Under the pieces are notes generated by a model. The model searched no databases and had not been told where the DNA came from. It saw only the letters and a list, made by a program, of their open reading frames with translations. From positions 20,151,053-20,215,052 of the forward strand of contig CM077826.1 in NCBI GenBank assembly GCA_039720395.1: 64,000 nucleotides of DNA, read 5' to 3'. The DNA is from Liquidambar formosana (taxonomy: Eukaryota; Streptophyta; Magnoliopsida; Saxifragales; Altingiaceae). How positions within the stretch are numbered: the stretch's first letter is position 1; each line of letters opens with the position of its first letter. The translations under genes were made by a program, and so were the position numbers. Below are positions 23,073 through 33,706 of the stretch, in pieces.

Positions 23073-25640
23073 ATGGCATCTGAAGAGGCTAATTCAATAA
23101 AACCCGAAAAATTTAATAGTCAAAACTTTAGGATATGGCAAAGTCAAATGATATATTGGTTAACTGTGTTAGGTTTTTATTTTGCCTTAGAATAACAAAC
23201 ATCAACTCCTAGTGAAACGGCTAAGGAATCAACGTCATCTACACCAATCCTTTTTAAGGACCAAATGGATTTCCATTATCACTATAGGATCCTTAGTACA
23301 CTTTCTGATCATTTTTATGATGTTTATTGTTCCACTACTAGTAATGCAAAAGAACTTTGGAGTCTCTTGGAAGATGAGTGTGGAATTGAGGATGCTGGTG
23401 TGAGCGCGGGGCCTCGTGAACACGCACGGCTCGAGAATACGCACTAGTTTCAAAGGACTAGCATAGAGAGGAGTCGCCACCCAAGAAAATCCGGGAACCA
23501 AACTAACCCCTTGCAAGGGTCTAACTCGTCATTATCAGAGTAGGTTCAGAATTAGGGTACATCATTGGGAAGGTGTTAGGCACCCAATGACGTCCGATCC
23601 GTAGATCTGCCCCCACTTTATGCCTATTAATCATATTTAATTACCTAATTTAATTAAAATTATCCCTATTCATGCAGAGAATTAAAATACACACACATTA
23701 TGGCAGTTATACAGTATATAGGAAACTAAAGAATACATAATACAAGGTTTACTAGAAAAAATAATAAAGAAATGACAAAAAGAAATAAAGAAAGAATAAA
23801 AAAGTAATATAAAGTAATAAAGTTGAATTAAGGAAACCATGCGTATGCACACTAGGCCATGCATACACATGGTGCCCCATGTGTACGTGTACTATGAGCC
23901 ATGCGTACGCGCCCCACTTTCCGTCCTTGCAAAATAGATGGTCAAACATGTGTATGCACCTAAGGATTAAGTGCACGCATATGGTGGCACGGGTATGCAC
24001 ATTCAAATCATTTCATCTGCAAAACAAAGGTCAGTTTTTACATTTTAGCCGTATGCGTGTCAAGCTAAAGCGCACGTGCGTACATACATGCGTACACGTA
24101 TTCTTTCCTATAACACTACGATCAGGGATTAAAGGCCATGCACACGCATTCATATTTTCCACATGCATACGCACTATAATCCCATGAAACACCATTAACT
24201 CTCTGCAAGATCAAGTGTTAGTCAACGATAAATTCAGTATTCTGGATTTATCACTTCAGATCATCACCCTAATAGCATGAGCATGTTATGTCTATCATTG
24301 GACGTGCATGTACACTTAACAAAACTAGAATATGCATTTTTACAGGTTAACATATCACAGGAATACCAAATCATTCTAAACAATATGAGTAAAAATAATC
24401 ACATTCAAACTATGTAGGCAATTTAATAAAAAAGGCAAAATGGATTTTACCAACAGTAGACTGCTGCTGGATTTGGAGCACCTTCAGGTCCACTGCCAAT
24501 CCTCTATTGGTTCTATCTCTCAGAGTCAAGCCCTCTCTCTTTCTCACCGACCTCTCTTTCTTTCTCTCTCCCTCAATTTTCTCTCTAGTTTCAGTGCTCT
24601 CTCTTTCTTTGTCTCTCTTCTAAACACACAAAATTCGATCCTTGAACTTTACCCATTGTTTTCTTTTTATAAGGGAGCAATAGGTCACCTCCTCCTACTA
24701 AGAAAGCTCCATTCACTCCTCCTTAGAAGGTAAGTCTTCTCTTCCTCCATGATTCAGGATTATTGTCTAAATGGGAAAGGAAGAAACTCATTTCATGCAT
24801 GTGCACTGTCAACTGGCACTTAAGTACGTCAAATTTTGAATTTAAAAGGTGTGTGCATCAATTTGAATGGACATGGACATGGTCATGCGTACGCATAGCC
24901 ACACTATGCGCATGCATGTCCTTGTCATGTGTACGCCTCCTTTTCATTCTCAAGAATTGTCTCACAAAGGCTATGATCCAATGTATGTGCGTGCACCTTA
25001 GTTATTCATACATACTAGCTAATTCACTTGCTTAACTCATCAGAAACAGACCAAGGATTGGCAGCAAACTTTATGGACCTCATCATCGGGAACCCATAAA
25101 AATATGGGGACAAAATGGGGTGTCTACAGCTGGTATAGAAAGGTTTAGTGTTTTAAACTTTAATAAATATGTTATGAAAGATGGAAAATTAATAAATGCC
25201 CAAATCCATGAGTTTCAAGAAATGTTGAAAGAAGTAGAGAAAAAGGTACCAAACTTAGTAAAGATGTTAAGGTATCATGCCTAATTAATAAACTTCCACC
25301 CTTATGGTCCAGTTTTGCTAAGTCACTTAGACATAAACAAGGAGGTTTGGCTTTGACCCAAGTCTTTAGTTCTATAAGAATTGAAGAACAACATAGGGGA
25401 GAGTCTAAAAGATCTAATGAAGAGGAGGCTAAGTTGAACTTAGTAGAAAACAATAGAAATCCCAACTCCAATTTCAACATGAGAAGTCAAAACCAATTTT
25501 GTTCAAGAGGGAGAAACTTTTAAAAAGATTATAGGAGGAATAATAATAATAATAGTTAACCCAGAAACCACCAACAACATAATAATTAAGAATAAGGGCA
25601 AGGAAGGTGAAAAGAGGCTGTGTTTCGTATGTGGGAGGTC
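23073..25640 (+). pseudogene. copia gag, split by a solo LTR
   Basis: The frame opens at the ATG at 23073 with PEKFNSQNFRIWQSQM, typical of the UBN2-type gag of plant Ty1/copia. It continues to 23398, is interrupted by the 1,730-bp solo LTR (23399-25128), and resumes in the same sense at 25134 through LINKLPPLW and a basic, Asn-rich tail. Stop codons and small indels (the first stop at 23193-23195) show that it is dead. Confidence 0.8.
23399..25128 (-). mobile_element. Solo LTR of a Tat-like Ty3/gypsy element, reversed
   Basis: 1,730 bp flanked by the perfect 5-bp duplication GCTGG (23394-23398, 25129-25133). On the minus strand it begins TGTAGACACCCCATTTTGT, the same first bases as the complete Tat-type LTR at 26305. 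It ends CCGCGCTCACA, like that LTR's GCTCACA. Near the end it has the shared TTGGGTGGCGACTCC block. No internal coding region is present, so it is a recombination product. It also holds degenerate copies of the GCGTACGC palindrome (about 23841-23910 and 24897-24936). Confidence 0.85.
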
Positions 25641-26005
25641 CAATCACTTGGTTAAAGATTGTTTCTTCAAAAAGATTGAGGAGTTCAAGCCCAATTACAA
25701 TAATAGGAGAAGACAAGTGAGACCAAAAGCCCAAGTCAATATGTTAGTTGATGAGGAACGAGAAAATTCTTGTGAACCCACTATAGGGTATAATTCTAGT
25801 CCATTTATTAATATTATATATTTAAGCAATGATCGGTGGTTAGACTCTGGAGCTAATGTACATGTTTGTTTTGATCAATCATTTTTCAAAAATTATCAGA
25901 ACTCAAGTGGAGGATGTGTTACGTTAGGGAATGATTCCACCGTATGTGTGTTAGGGATTGGACAAACAGACTTGAAGATGACATTTGGGAAAATCTTGAC
26001 TTTAA
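25621..26005 (+). pseudogene. copia zinc knuckle and protease fragment
   Basis: A CX2CX4HX4C zinc knuckle (CFVCGRSNHLVKDC) lies at 25621-25662. An aspartic protease core WLDSGANVHVC follows around 25840-25870, with GNDSTVCVLGIG behind it. The frame ends where the Harbinger-like element inserted (TAA at 26003-26005) and resumes in phase at 46469, which proves the order of insertion. Confidence 0.8.
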
Positions 26006-26304
26006 GGGGGCGTTTGGTTCGTGGGTTGGGAATGTGAGTCCTGGGAATAGGCCATTACTTGGGAATGGGAATGTATGATATTGAAACCTATTTCGACATT
26101 TGGTTGGGGGGTATGGAAAGCAAGATTCCCTCTACCATTCCCATTCCCATGTTTGCTAAAGTCAGGAAAATGATGCCTAATATGGATTAAATTCCCACAA
26201 TACCCTCACACTGTTTTACCATTTTTTGTTTCCTGCATTTTCTTTTATCATCTGAGCACAATACCCACCATCATACCCTTTTTTTTTATGGCCACCATCA
26301 TCAT

Positions 26305-28391
26305 TGTAGACACCCCATTTTGTACCACCTAATTAATTTGAAATCACGTATTTTGGAAACCCAATGATGAGGTTTATTGTATGTTTTGAGATAATGACAA
26401 AGCAATTCCCGACGAGTAGCCAAGATTACAACAGGAAAATACTGTCTTTTTACATTTCATGCATACGCACCAATGGGTGGTGCGTACGCACCATGTTTCC
26501 ATGCGTACGCACCTTAGGCCTTTTTCAGGCATCTTCAGATCTGTCTCCCACTAAACATGAGAGCATGGGGGAGAGTATGGGAGGGGAGTGGGGAGATTCC
26601 CACGGGTGTTCCCCGCATGGGTAGGGGATGGGCCACTCAGGGGATGTTTTCAAAACCTAATTGAGCCCTATTTATACTCTACTGATGGGACTGGAGAAGG
26701 GATCCAGGAGGCGGTCCTTTTTTAGAGATAGAGCATTTTCCTTTTTTTTGGGATAGAGGCTGAAGAGAGAACGGCCAGAAAGAGAGAGTGAGAGAAGCCA
26801 AATACCCACCAAAACACTAGAAAACCAGAAGAGAGAAAAGAGTGTTGAATGTTGTAATCCAAAGCCGCGAGAAGGGGATTGCTGCGTTGATATTGGAAGC
26901 ATTCAAACCTGAGGGGTACGTATCACAGACTCACATGTATATATGCACTGTAAATTTATACTGCATATTTGTTTCTATGAGTTATTGTTTAATATAATGA
27001 TGCCATGTTACACTGTTAAGGTCAAGAAAATCATTGGTAATGTTAGATTTGAAGGAAAATAGCCGTGACATGAGTTCTTGAATTGACGGGTTTTCGGGTT
27101 ATAAACTCAAGACTTTGACCCAAAAAATAATCATGATTGTGCAAGTTTTTGGATGAACGATTTATGCGCGCTTGTATCGCGCTGCAAGAGCTTCAATTTG
27201 GTTTTTGAATCATTAAATTTGGTTAAGAAATGAGTAAGATAAGTTAGGGAGAAGTTAGCACGGGACAAAGCTCAATACTGCATTTTTCAGCTTCAACCCG
27301 TTCTGAGGTTGAAGGTGAAGTGGACAGTGATCCAGTGTGGGCGTATTCACCCACAGGTACCGTGTTCCCTAGCATTTGAAGACCTTAGGTTAGCCCGATT
27401 GACTCCAAATTTGACAGATGGATTCGTCTTGTTGAGACCTATCATGTGGGACCTTTGGTTGGTCATTTTGACCACAGTTTGACCAACTTTGACCGTTCAT
27501 CATTTGAGCTAAGTTGGTACGTACGCACCACTTCTCCTGGTAGAGAATTAGTTAATGTTAGAGTAACTAGTTTTAATATTATATTCATGGGTTTAATGTG
27601 AGTACGTGTGAGTTATATTGTTTATCATAATTTATTCTGGTTTTGATTAAAATAGATTAGATTATATCATTATAATATTAATTAGGTTATTTTTTTAAGT
27701 ATGGTTAGAATATTTAATGTTAGTGTGAGTATTTTTTGTATATTTTAATGGTTGTATCTTTTGTTTAATATTAGTGTATGCTGATTGGTAGTTTTGTAGA
27801 TTAAATTAATGTTAGTGGTGTTAGTATTTTATTTGTAAAATGCATGTTAGTGGAGAATGTAGAGAAATTGTCTTGCTGGTGCGTACGCACCACTACATGG
27901 TGCGTACGCACGCTGTGCTCTGACAGAAAAAACTCGTTTGCTTCAAATGGTCACTTTGAATCCACTTGGTGCGCACGCACCACCACATGGTGCGCACGCA
28001 CCACCACATGGTGCGTACGCATTGTAGTCTAGGCACTCTTTTATCTGTTTATTTATTCTGCTTTCTGTGAGTTATTATCTCCTGTATATTCTGTCATGCC
28101 ATGTGCTACTAACCATTTCTCTACTTAATTATTTTCTTATTTGCATAATCATTTGTGTGCTTGGCATATTGTTGCATTTTCGCATGCTTAGGGTTAAATT
28201 TGATTAAATACCTCGATTAATTAAAGCCAACAATTATTCACGGAGGCCGGTTTCAACCGGGCATTTTTGGGTGCCTAATACCTTCCCAATAATGTACCCT
28301 AGCTCCGGACTTGAATCTCTGGACCTCGAATTTGACCAAAAAACACAGTTCCCAAAGCTAAATTGGGTGGCGACTCCCGCTTGCGCTCACA
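26305..28391 (+). repeat. 5' LTR of the Tat-type element
   Basis: 2,087 bp, TG...CA. A TATA-like TATTTATA lies at 26669-26676. Three phased groups of the GCGTACGC palindrome start at 26461, 27881 and 27971, with a lone copy near 27528. The phased copies upstream of the TATA box end about 160 bp before it. The short frames in the LTR are not considered genes. Confidence 0.95.
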
Positions 28392-28411
28392 GTGGCGACT
28401 CTGCTGGGGAA
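28392..28411 (+). promoter_or_regulatory. Primer-binding site of the Tat-type element
   Basis: Directly after the 5' LTR comes GTGGCGACTCTGCTGGGGA. This position and sequence type match primer-binding sites described for Ogre/Tat elements, which are reported to use tRNA-Arg. The matching host tRNA was not checked. Confidence 0.65.
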
Positions 28412-29008
28412 TTTGAGAGCTAGACTCCATATGATAAATTGTTGGCTTTAATTAAAACAAAGGAATTTAATTGAATGAAACCACAAATTGCACACACGGG
28501 CACGATTACCCTTATACCCTCGGTGAAAGTCTGACGGAAGGTACCGGGCCCCATTCGCGCCTATGGTTACTGAAAGTTGGCATCACTAACCCACAGCCTG
28601 TGCCACTAGCCTGTGATAAGCTAGTGAGTACGTTAACGGATTGCTCATTGAGCGTCCTAGCTTGGGTGACCCTTGAAGTTGAAGTACCCATTGCCTAAAC
28701 CCACATAGAAAACCCCAACCGGCCGCTTTTTGCATAACCTTGTTTGAATGTGTGTCATGTTGTGTGTCATAATGCATCCATGATTAGGCATTTATCGCGG
28801 GTACGGGGCGAGGCCCATGCTACTCATTAGCTGTTTCAAGTTGAGCCCGATTGAGGGAAGATGTGAGATATTGTTATTGGACCTAGGCCCAAAAATAAAA
28901 CAAAATAAAAGGGTTTTTCTGTTCGTAGGCCTACTATTCCTAGTCGTCGGAAAATCGTCTATAAGTGCTCCTTTTTGTCACCCCAACAAGGCTCACTCCT
29001 CCGCCACA

Positions 29009-29170
29009 ATGTGTTCCTGGGGTCCCGTCGTCTTCGCTATCCTGTTCACTGTGCTTACCCTCCAAGTGGCCTATTTCTGCGCATGTGAGAGGATCCCATT
29101 CAGGAGGATGGTTCCAGTTCTGGCAATCATCGCACTTTTGCCCGTTTACATGCACCACTTTGGGAGTTAA
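29009..29170 (+). CDS. Candidate small two-helix membrane protein in the Tat leader
   Basis: A 53-codon frame on the sense strand between primer-binding site and gag. The predicted product has two hydrophobic stretches (about residues 5-25, GPVVFAILFTVLTLQVAYF, and 35-48, VPVLAIIALLPVY) joined by a short basic loop (ERIPFRRM). The frame is open further upstream. The family is not recognised. It could be chance, but uninterrupted two-helix architecture in an otherwise low-coding leader is notable. Confidence 0.3.
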   Translation: MCSWGPVVFAILFTVLTLQVAYFCACERIPFRRMVPVLAIIALLPVYMHHFGS

Positions 29171-29342
29171 TATGTATTTTGTATTTTGGCTTACTGTAGC
29201 CGGTAGTGCAGAATATGTAATCTGGTTTTAGTTCATGCATGTGAATATAATTTCCTTTTATGTTCATTTACTATACTCCAGAAAAAGAAAAAAAAAATAA
29301 AGACCCAGAAAAAGAACAACAAAACGGAGAAGGAGAAAGATG

Positions 29343-29891
29343 CTATTCGTTAGTAGTACTTTGAGTAGGATTGGAGGGACCAGCTTCGGGCCGTTTCCGG
29401 AGACTCTCAAGTTGGTCCAGAATCTGATCCTCGAGCCCTTCTAGAGCCACAACCCTAGGTGTGACGCCCCTGGCATAAGCGTCCACCATGTCTTTCAGTA
29501 CTCTGTTCTCCTCTCTCAAAGTCCTTATCGTCCGACCGGATTGCCGGATAGTTCGTTGAAGGCTGAGAATATGGTGGTTTGGCCTCCCGACTTCCACACC
29601 CCTAGTGTGTAGACGCCGAGCCATGCTAGAGGTGACTGTGGTGGCCCGAACACTCAAGGCCATGGCGTCCCCCATAAGGTCCATATCGGATCTAGTGTTT
29701 AAAATCCTTTCATCACGAGGAGTGATGAGTCCCGCGGCTACCGCCGTCGCATTTGTAAGGCTGTGTACCACGGTATCATTGACCGTGATAAGTTGATTTT
29801 GGGTTGGGAACATTGGTCGCCATATGTCTGGTTGTGCCTCTGGCACAGCGTTCAGGTCAGGACGATTTCGGGAGGCGGAGGAAGAGGCCAT
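29343..29891 (-). CDS. Antisense coiled-coil ORF before gag
   Basis: A minus-strand frame with an ATG at 29891 (182 codons; the frame is open to 29990) and a TAG stop at 29343-29345. Residues about 95-140 have a heptad-like pattern with many Arg, Leu and Glu (RTIRTLREENRVLKDMVDAY), suggesting a coiled coil. The N-terminus has a PDLNAVPEAQPD stretch. The C-terminus is Pro/Ser/Thr-rich. GC content and absence of stops contrast with the surroundings. No family was recognised. Antisense extra frames are known in Tat-lineage elements, mostly 3' of pol. Confidence 0.5.
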   Translation of the reverse strand: MASSSASRNRPDLNAVPEAQPDIWRPMFPTQNQLITVNDTVVHSLTNATAVAAGLITPRDERILNTRSDMDLMGDAMALSVRATTVTSSMARRLHTRGVEVGRPNHHILSLQRTIRQSGRTIRTLREENRVLKDMVDAYARGVTPRVVALEGLEDQILDQLESLRKRPEAGPSNPTQSTTNE

Positions 29892-30572
29892 AGATCTAGG
29901 AGAGTAAGAGATTTGAGGAGGTAAGGGTTTGAGTGTCAAATAATTTTGGATCGCCGGCGATCGATTTTCGTTTTTAAAGCCAAGAGTCAAGGGAGGGACT
30001 CGAGGGCTGATGCATTGTCGGGAGGCCCGACACGCTATCAGAAACCCTACACTACCAGTGGTAGGGGATTAAATTAATCCCCTCGAGATCCGTGGTTAGC
30101 AGCTGACGCTGCCACTTTATTGACAAAGCGACACTTAGGCTGTCAATCGCCGAAATAGCGTCGGTCGACAGCCACGGGCTAGGCTGTCGAGCGAGTAAAC
30201 GGGCTTTCGGGTTTGGGTTAAATTCGAACGTAGCAAGTTTTTGGGTCGTCAAGTGTTGTCGGGCTAGAGGAGCACTAACCCACTTTTTCATCTACCAATG
30301 GGAATAGGAAAGCCCAAACAGGTCAAACCTAAAAAAGAAAAGAAATATAAATTTTTGGGCCTTTGATTCAAAGAGAGGTGAGGTGTGTGAATGTTGGGCT
30401 CAAATTGAAAAGGCTAATGGACTGCATGGACCGAATAGGCATTAGGATTCACCCGATTTGATGAACAAAAAGCAAATCTGATTTAAAATTGAAATTCGAA
30501 GTTGGTTATTCGTCAAGCTTAGGCCCAATGAGAGTGAGATGTGTTATTTTTGAAATTGGACTCAAGCCCACA

Positions 30573-30573
<1 letters not shown>

Positions 30574-30604
<31 letters not shown>
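30574..30604. repeat. Poly(A) tract
   Basis: A 31-base uninterrupted A run in the Tat leader. Confidence 0.9.
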
Positions 30605-30606
<2 letters not shown>

Positions 30607-30934
30607 TGGGCTTGGATCCAAAAGAGTTTGTGAGATGAGAGCATTTGTAATGGGCCTAAGCTTGGAAAATGATCTACTTTGTGTACCTGTCAAACCTTGG
30701 GCACTTGAAAGATTTAGTAAACATAACGAGGCCCAGGGTATGATAGGACAGAATTGGGTAAAGCCTAATAAAGCTCTCATTCAATAAGAGGGGCATAAAC
30801 TTAATCACTTGCCTTGGTCAAAATTTCAGTAAAGAATTGAGCAATCACAGTCAGATTTGCTTACACCAGGCTGGGCTTGGGTCCGTTCCCCTACATCGAA
30901 CCGTTTAAGAAAAGCAGAGACCGAGCTAGTAGTG

Positions 30935-33706
30935 ATGGAACGCGGACAGACGGCAGAACCAACCTTGGCAGAACTCATGGCCATGATGGTACGTGACAGA
31001 GCTGAAATGAAAGCGGAAATGAAAGAAATGGTTACTAAGATGAGTGAGAGGCTGAGCGTCTTGAAAACAGGGAAAGACAAGCCTAAAAGCCCAGAAGCAC
31101 CCAGTAGGGAGGAAGGAGAAGGAGTAGTTATCCAAAGAACTGGAGGCACTGATGGCATATGGGATGACGGAGACTATGAAGAATACCAAGCCAAGAGGGA
31201 TGTGAGAGCAAAGGGAAAAGATCCGAGGATGGACAAACTGGAAACAGAAAACCAAGAAATGAAAGAACAGATGAACCAAATGAAAACCGCCTGGCGGAAG
31301 TCACAAGGCTTAGACAGCTTCATGTTCTCCATGGATGGGATCACTTCTGAATCAAAGACTCAGCTTCCGGAAAAATTCAAGATCGCAGATTACGAGAAAT
31401 TTGATGGAACCGGGGACCCCAAGCAACACTTGCGTCAATACTTGAGCATAGCTAAAATGAGGGGGCTAAATTCAGATCAAGTCTTGTGCGCTTTTCCCCT
31501 CTCACTGTCAGGAGACGCTTCCAAATGGTATTACGCAGTAGACAAGAAGATCACTGATTCTTGGGAGGCATTGACTCAAGAATTCACGGACAAGTACAAC
31601 TACAACACCATGTTAGACGTGACATTGAAAGATTTGGAAATGACAAGGCAGAAGCCAGACGAGACTTTTTCAGACTTCCTAAGCCGTTGGAGGACAAAGG
31701 AAGTAAAAATGGTGAGCCGTCCTGCTGAAATAGACCAGGTCAACATGATACTGAGGAACTTGACGCCGGTCTACTTCGATAAAATGTTGACTTCATCAGT
31801 TATGGATTTTCAACAGTTGTACCAGTGTGGAACAAGGATAGAAGATGCAATTCACAAGGGGCAGATAGAGGGCAAGCCCAGAAGAGTATTTGGGGCAAGT
31901 AACAGCGCTCCAAGTGGGGTAAATCGGGCTAATGGGCCCACGCAAGCTACGGTCAGTGCCGTGCAACAAGCTGAAAAGAAACCGAGGTTTTTTCATGATT
32001 TGGGGGTCCCTCTCTCCAAAGCCTTTGTTAACCTAATGAAAAGAGGACATCTACAAGCATTAGAAGTAAAGCCATTGCCTAATCCTATTCCATCATTCTG
32101 GAAACAAAACGAGTTCTGTGATTTCCACCAGCGCATCGGGCATCGGACTGACAACTGTGTCCGACTAAGGCACGAGATCCAAGATCTTATTGACACGGGT
32201 AAGCTACCACCCCCCGGGGAAGAGAAAAAGCCCAACGTACATCAGAATCCTCTCCCCAACTACAAAGGTGCAACACCGCCATATGTGAACATGCTTGCGG
32301 AAGGTGCGGAAGGTTACGACCCATTGGCTTTGATAGTAGCTGTATGTGCACCATGGGAAGACAGCGACGAAGAAAGAGATGGGACGACAAAAAATATATG
32401 GGCTGAGATCAAGGCAGATGACACCGAAGACTCCATGCACCTCACCCGCGCAGGGAGACATTTCAAACCTTCTCACCTAGAAGGCGACCATCCAGGGAGA
32501 GAGGTAAATCAAGAAGGGGATGGGGAAGAACTAAGGCAGCGAATGCGGATCTTGGAGCAAGAAGAGGAAGAGGATAGGGTTCTGAAGCAACTCAAGAAAA
32601 CACAGGCAAACATCAGTCTATGGGGGCTACTAGTGGCTTCAAGAAAACACAGACAGGCAGTGTTAGATGCATTGGCAAAACAAGAGGTTCCAATTGAAAC
32701 TACACCTCAGCAGGTCCTCTCCCTAATGAGGGTGGGGGAGTCTCCAGACGAGGTCATCTTAACTTTTTCGAAGGAAGATCTCCCCGCTGAAGGATCGGAG
32801 CGTGCAAAACCTTTGTATATTACTGTTGAATGCAAAGACTTGAAAATCCCAGTGGTATTGGTGGACAACGGATCAGCCTTGAACGTATGCCCCATGCGCA
32901 CAGCAACCAGGTTAGGGTTTGGCAATGAAGATTTGGCGCCATCTGCGATAACAGTAAGGGGGTATGACAATAGCTCCAGAGCAGTGTTAGGGACCTTCCA
33001 AGCGTGCTGTAAGGTAGGACCTGTTATATCCGTTGTTGAATTTTGTGTCATGGACATACCCGCCAATTACAATTTGCTCTTGGGAAGAACGTGGCTGTAC
33101 CCACTAGAAGCCGTCCCGTCCACTGTACATCAAAAGATTAAGCTGCCATGGGAAGGAGGTGTCTTGATAATTCATGGCGATGGAGAAATCACGGGCCAAG
33201 TATCGGGGATAAAAGCAGGAGAGGAAAATCCAGGGTGGAGAGGTTTCGAATTGGTTCAAATGTTGGAAAGAAAAGGTGAAGGGATGGAAGAGGTTCACCC
33301 TGATTTCGGGGAGGGGATCAGACACACGGTAGCTCACATCATGAAAAAGATGGGGTACATGCCAGGTATGAGGATGGGAAAAAGAGGTCAAGGAGTCACT
33401 GAACTCCCGGATTTCCGCATGCAGACAAACCGTAAGGGAATAGGTTATGCCGAGGAGGAAGAACTGCCGAAAAACAAGAATACCCTTAACGGGAATTTCG
33501 TCAAGGAAGGGGAAGACTTCCCCTATTGCGGCTTCCCCGAGCCATGGTTTGATAAATATAGCAAGAGAAGAGTGCCGGGGCTGGAAGTTTTCTTCGCCGC
33601 AGAACTGAGGTTAGGCATCACCAAAGGAAAACCTCGAGGGAAAAAGGTGCTAGAAGTAGATTGGGCTGAAAATCTGGGGAATCTGAGTCTACTGCTGTCT
33701 GAGTAG
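30935..33706 (+). CDS. gag-protease polyprotein of the Tat-type element
   Basis: 923 residues from the first ATG of a frame that is open a little upstream. In order: an acidic/basic coiled head, a Ty3/gypsy gag domain (about residues 150-290, with FDGTGDPKQHL and KWYY), and a variant zinc knuckle CX2HX4HX4C (about 393-407). The aspartic protease follows with catalytic VDNGSALNV (about 642-650), Asn replacing the usual Thr or Ser after Asp. Near 800-850 lies a G-patch-like segment (MKKMGYMPGM...KGIGY), a feature known from some plant gypsy proteases. The frame ends at TAG 33704-33706 but stays open in the same phase afterwards, so gag-pro and pol form one frame split by this stop. Confidence 0.9.
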   Translation: MERGQTAEPTLAELMAMMVRDRAEMKAEMKEMVTKMSERLSVLKTGKDKPKSPEAPSREEGEGVVIQRTGGTDGIWDDGDYEEYQAKRDVRAKGKDPRMDKLETENQEMKEQMNQMKTAWRKSQGLDSFMFSMDGITSESKTQLPEKFKIADYEKFDGTGDPKQHLRQYLSIAKMRGLNSDQVLCAFPLSLSGDASKWYYAVDKKITDSWEALTQEFTDKYNYNTMLDVTLKDLEMTRQKPDETFSDFLSRWRTKEVKMVSRPAEIDQVNMILRNLTPVYFDKMLTSSVMDFQQLYQCGTRIEDAIHKGQIEGKPRRVFGASNSAPSGVNRANGPTQATVSAVQQAEKKPRFFHDLGVPLSKAFVNLMKRGHLQALEVKPLPNPIPSFWKQNEFCDFHQRIGHRTDNCVRLRHEIQDLIDTGKLPPPGEEKKPNVHQNPLPNYKGATPPYVNMLAEGAEGYDPLALIVAVCAPWEDSDEERDGTTKNIWAEIKADDTEDSMHLTRAGRHFKPSHLEGDHPGREVNQEGDGEELRQRMRILEQEEEEDRVLKQLKKTQANISLWGLLVASRKHRQAVLDALAKQEVPIETTPQQVLSLMRVGESPDEVILTFSKEDLPAEGSERAKPLYITVECKDLKIPVVLVDNGSALNVCPMRTATRLGFGNEDLAPSAITVRGYDNSSRAVLGTFQACCKVGPVISVVEFCVMDIPANYNLLLGRTWLYPLEAVPSTVHQKIKLPWEGGVLIIHGDGEITGQVSGIKAGEENPGWRGFELVQMLERKGEGMEEVHPDFGEGIRHTVAHIMKKMGYMPGMRMGKRGQGVTELPDFRMQTNRKGIGYAEEEELPKNKNTLNGNFVKEGEDFPYCGFPEPWFDKYSKRRVPGLEVFFAAELRLGITKGKPRGKKVLEVDWAENLGNLSLLLSE

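Noticed and set aside
26364..28032. Short frames in the 5' LTR and identical ones in the 3' LTR with repeated CVRT motifs
   Set aside because: They are translations of the 21-bp phased palindrome (21 is a multiple of three) and of LTR sequence, so they are not genes.
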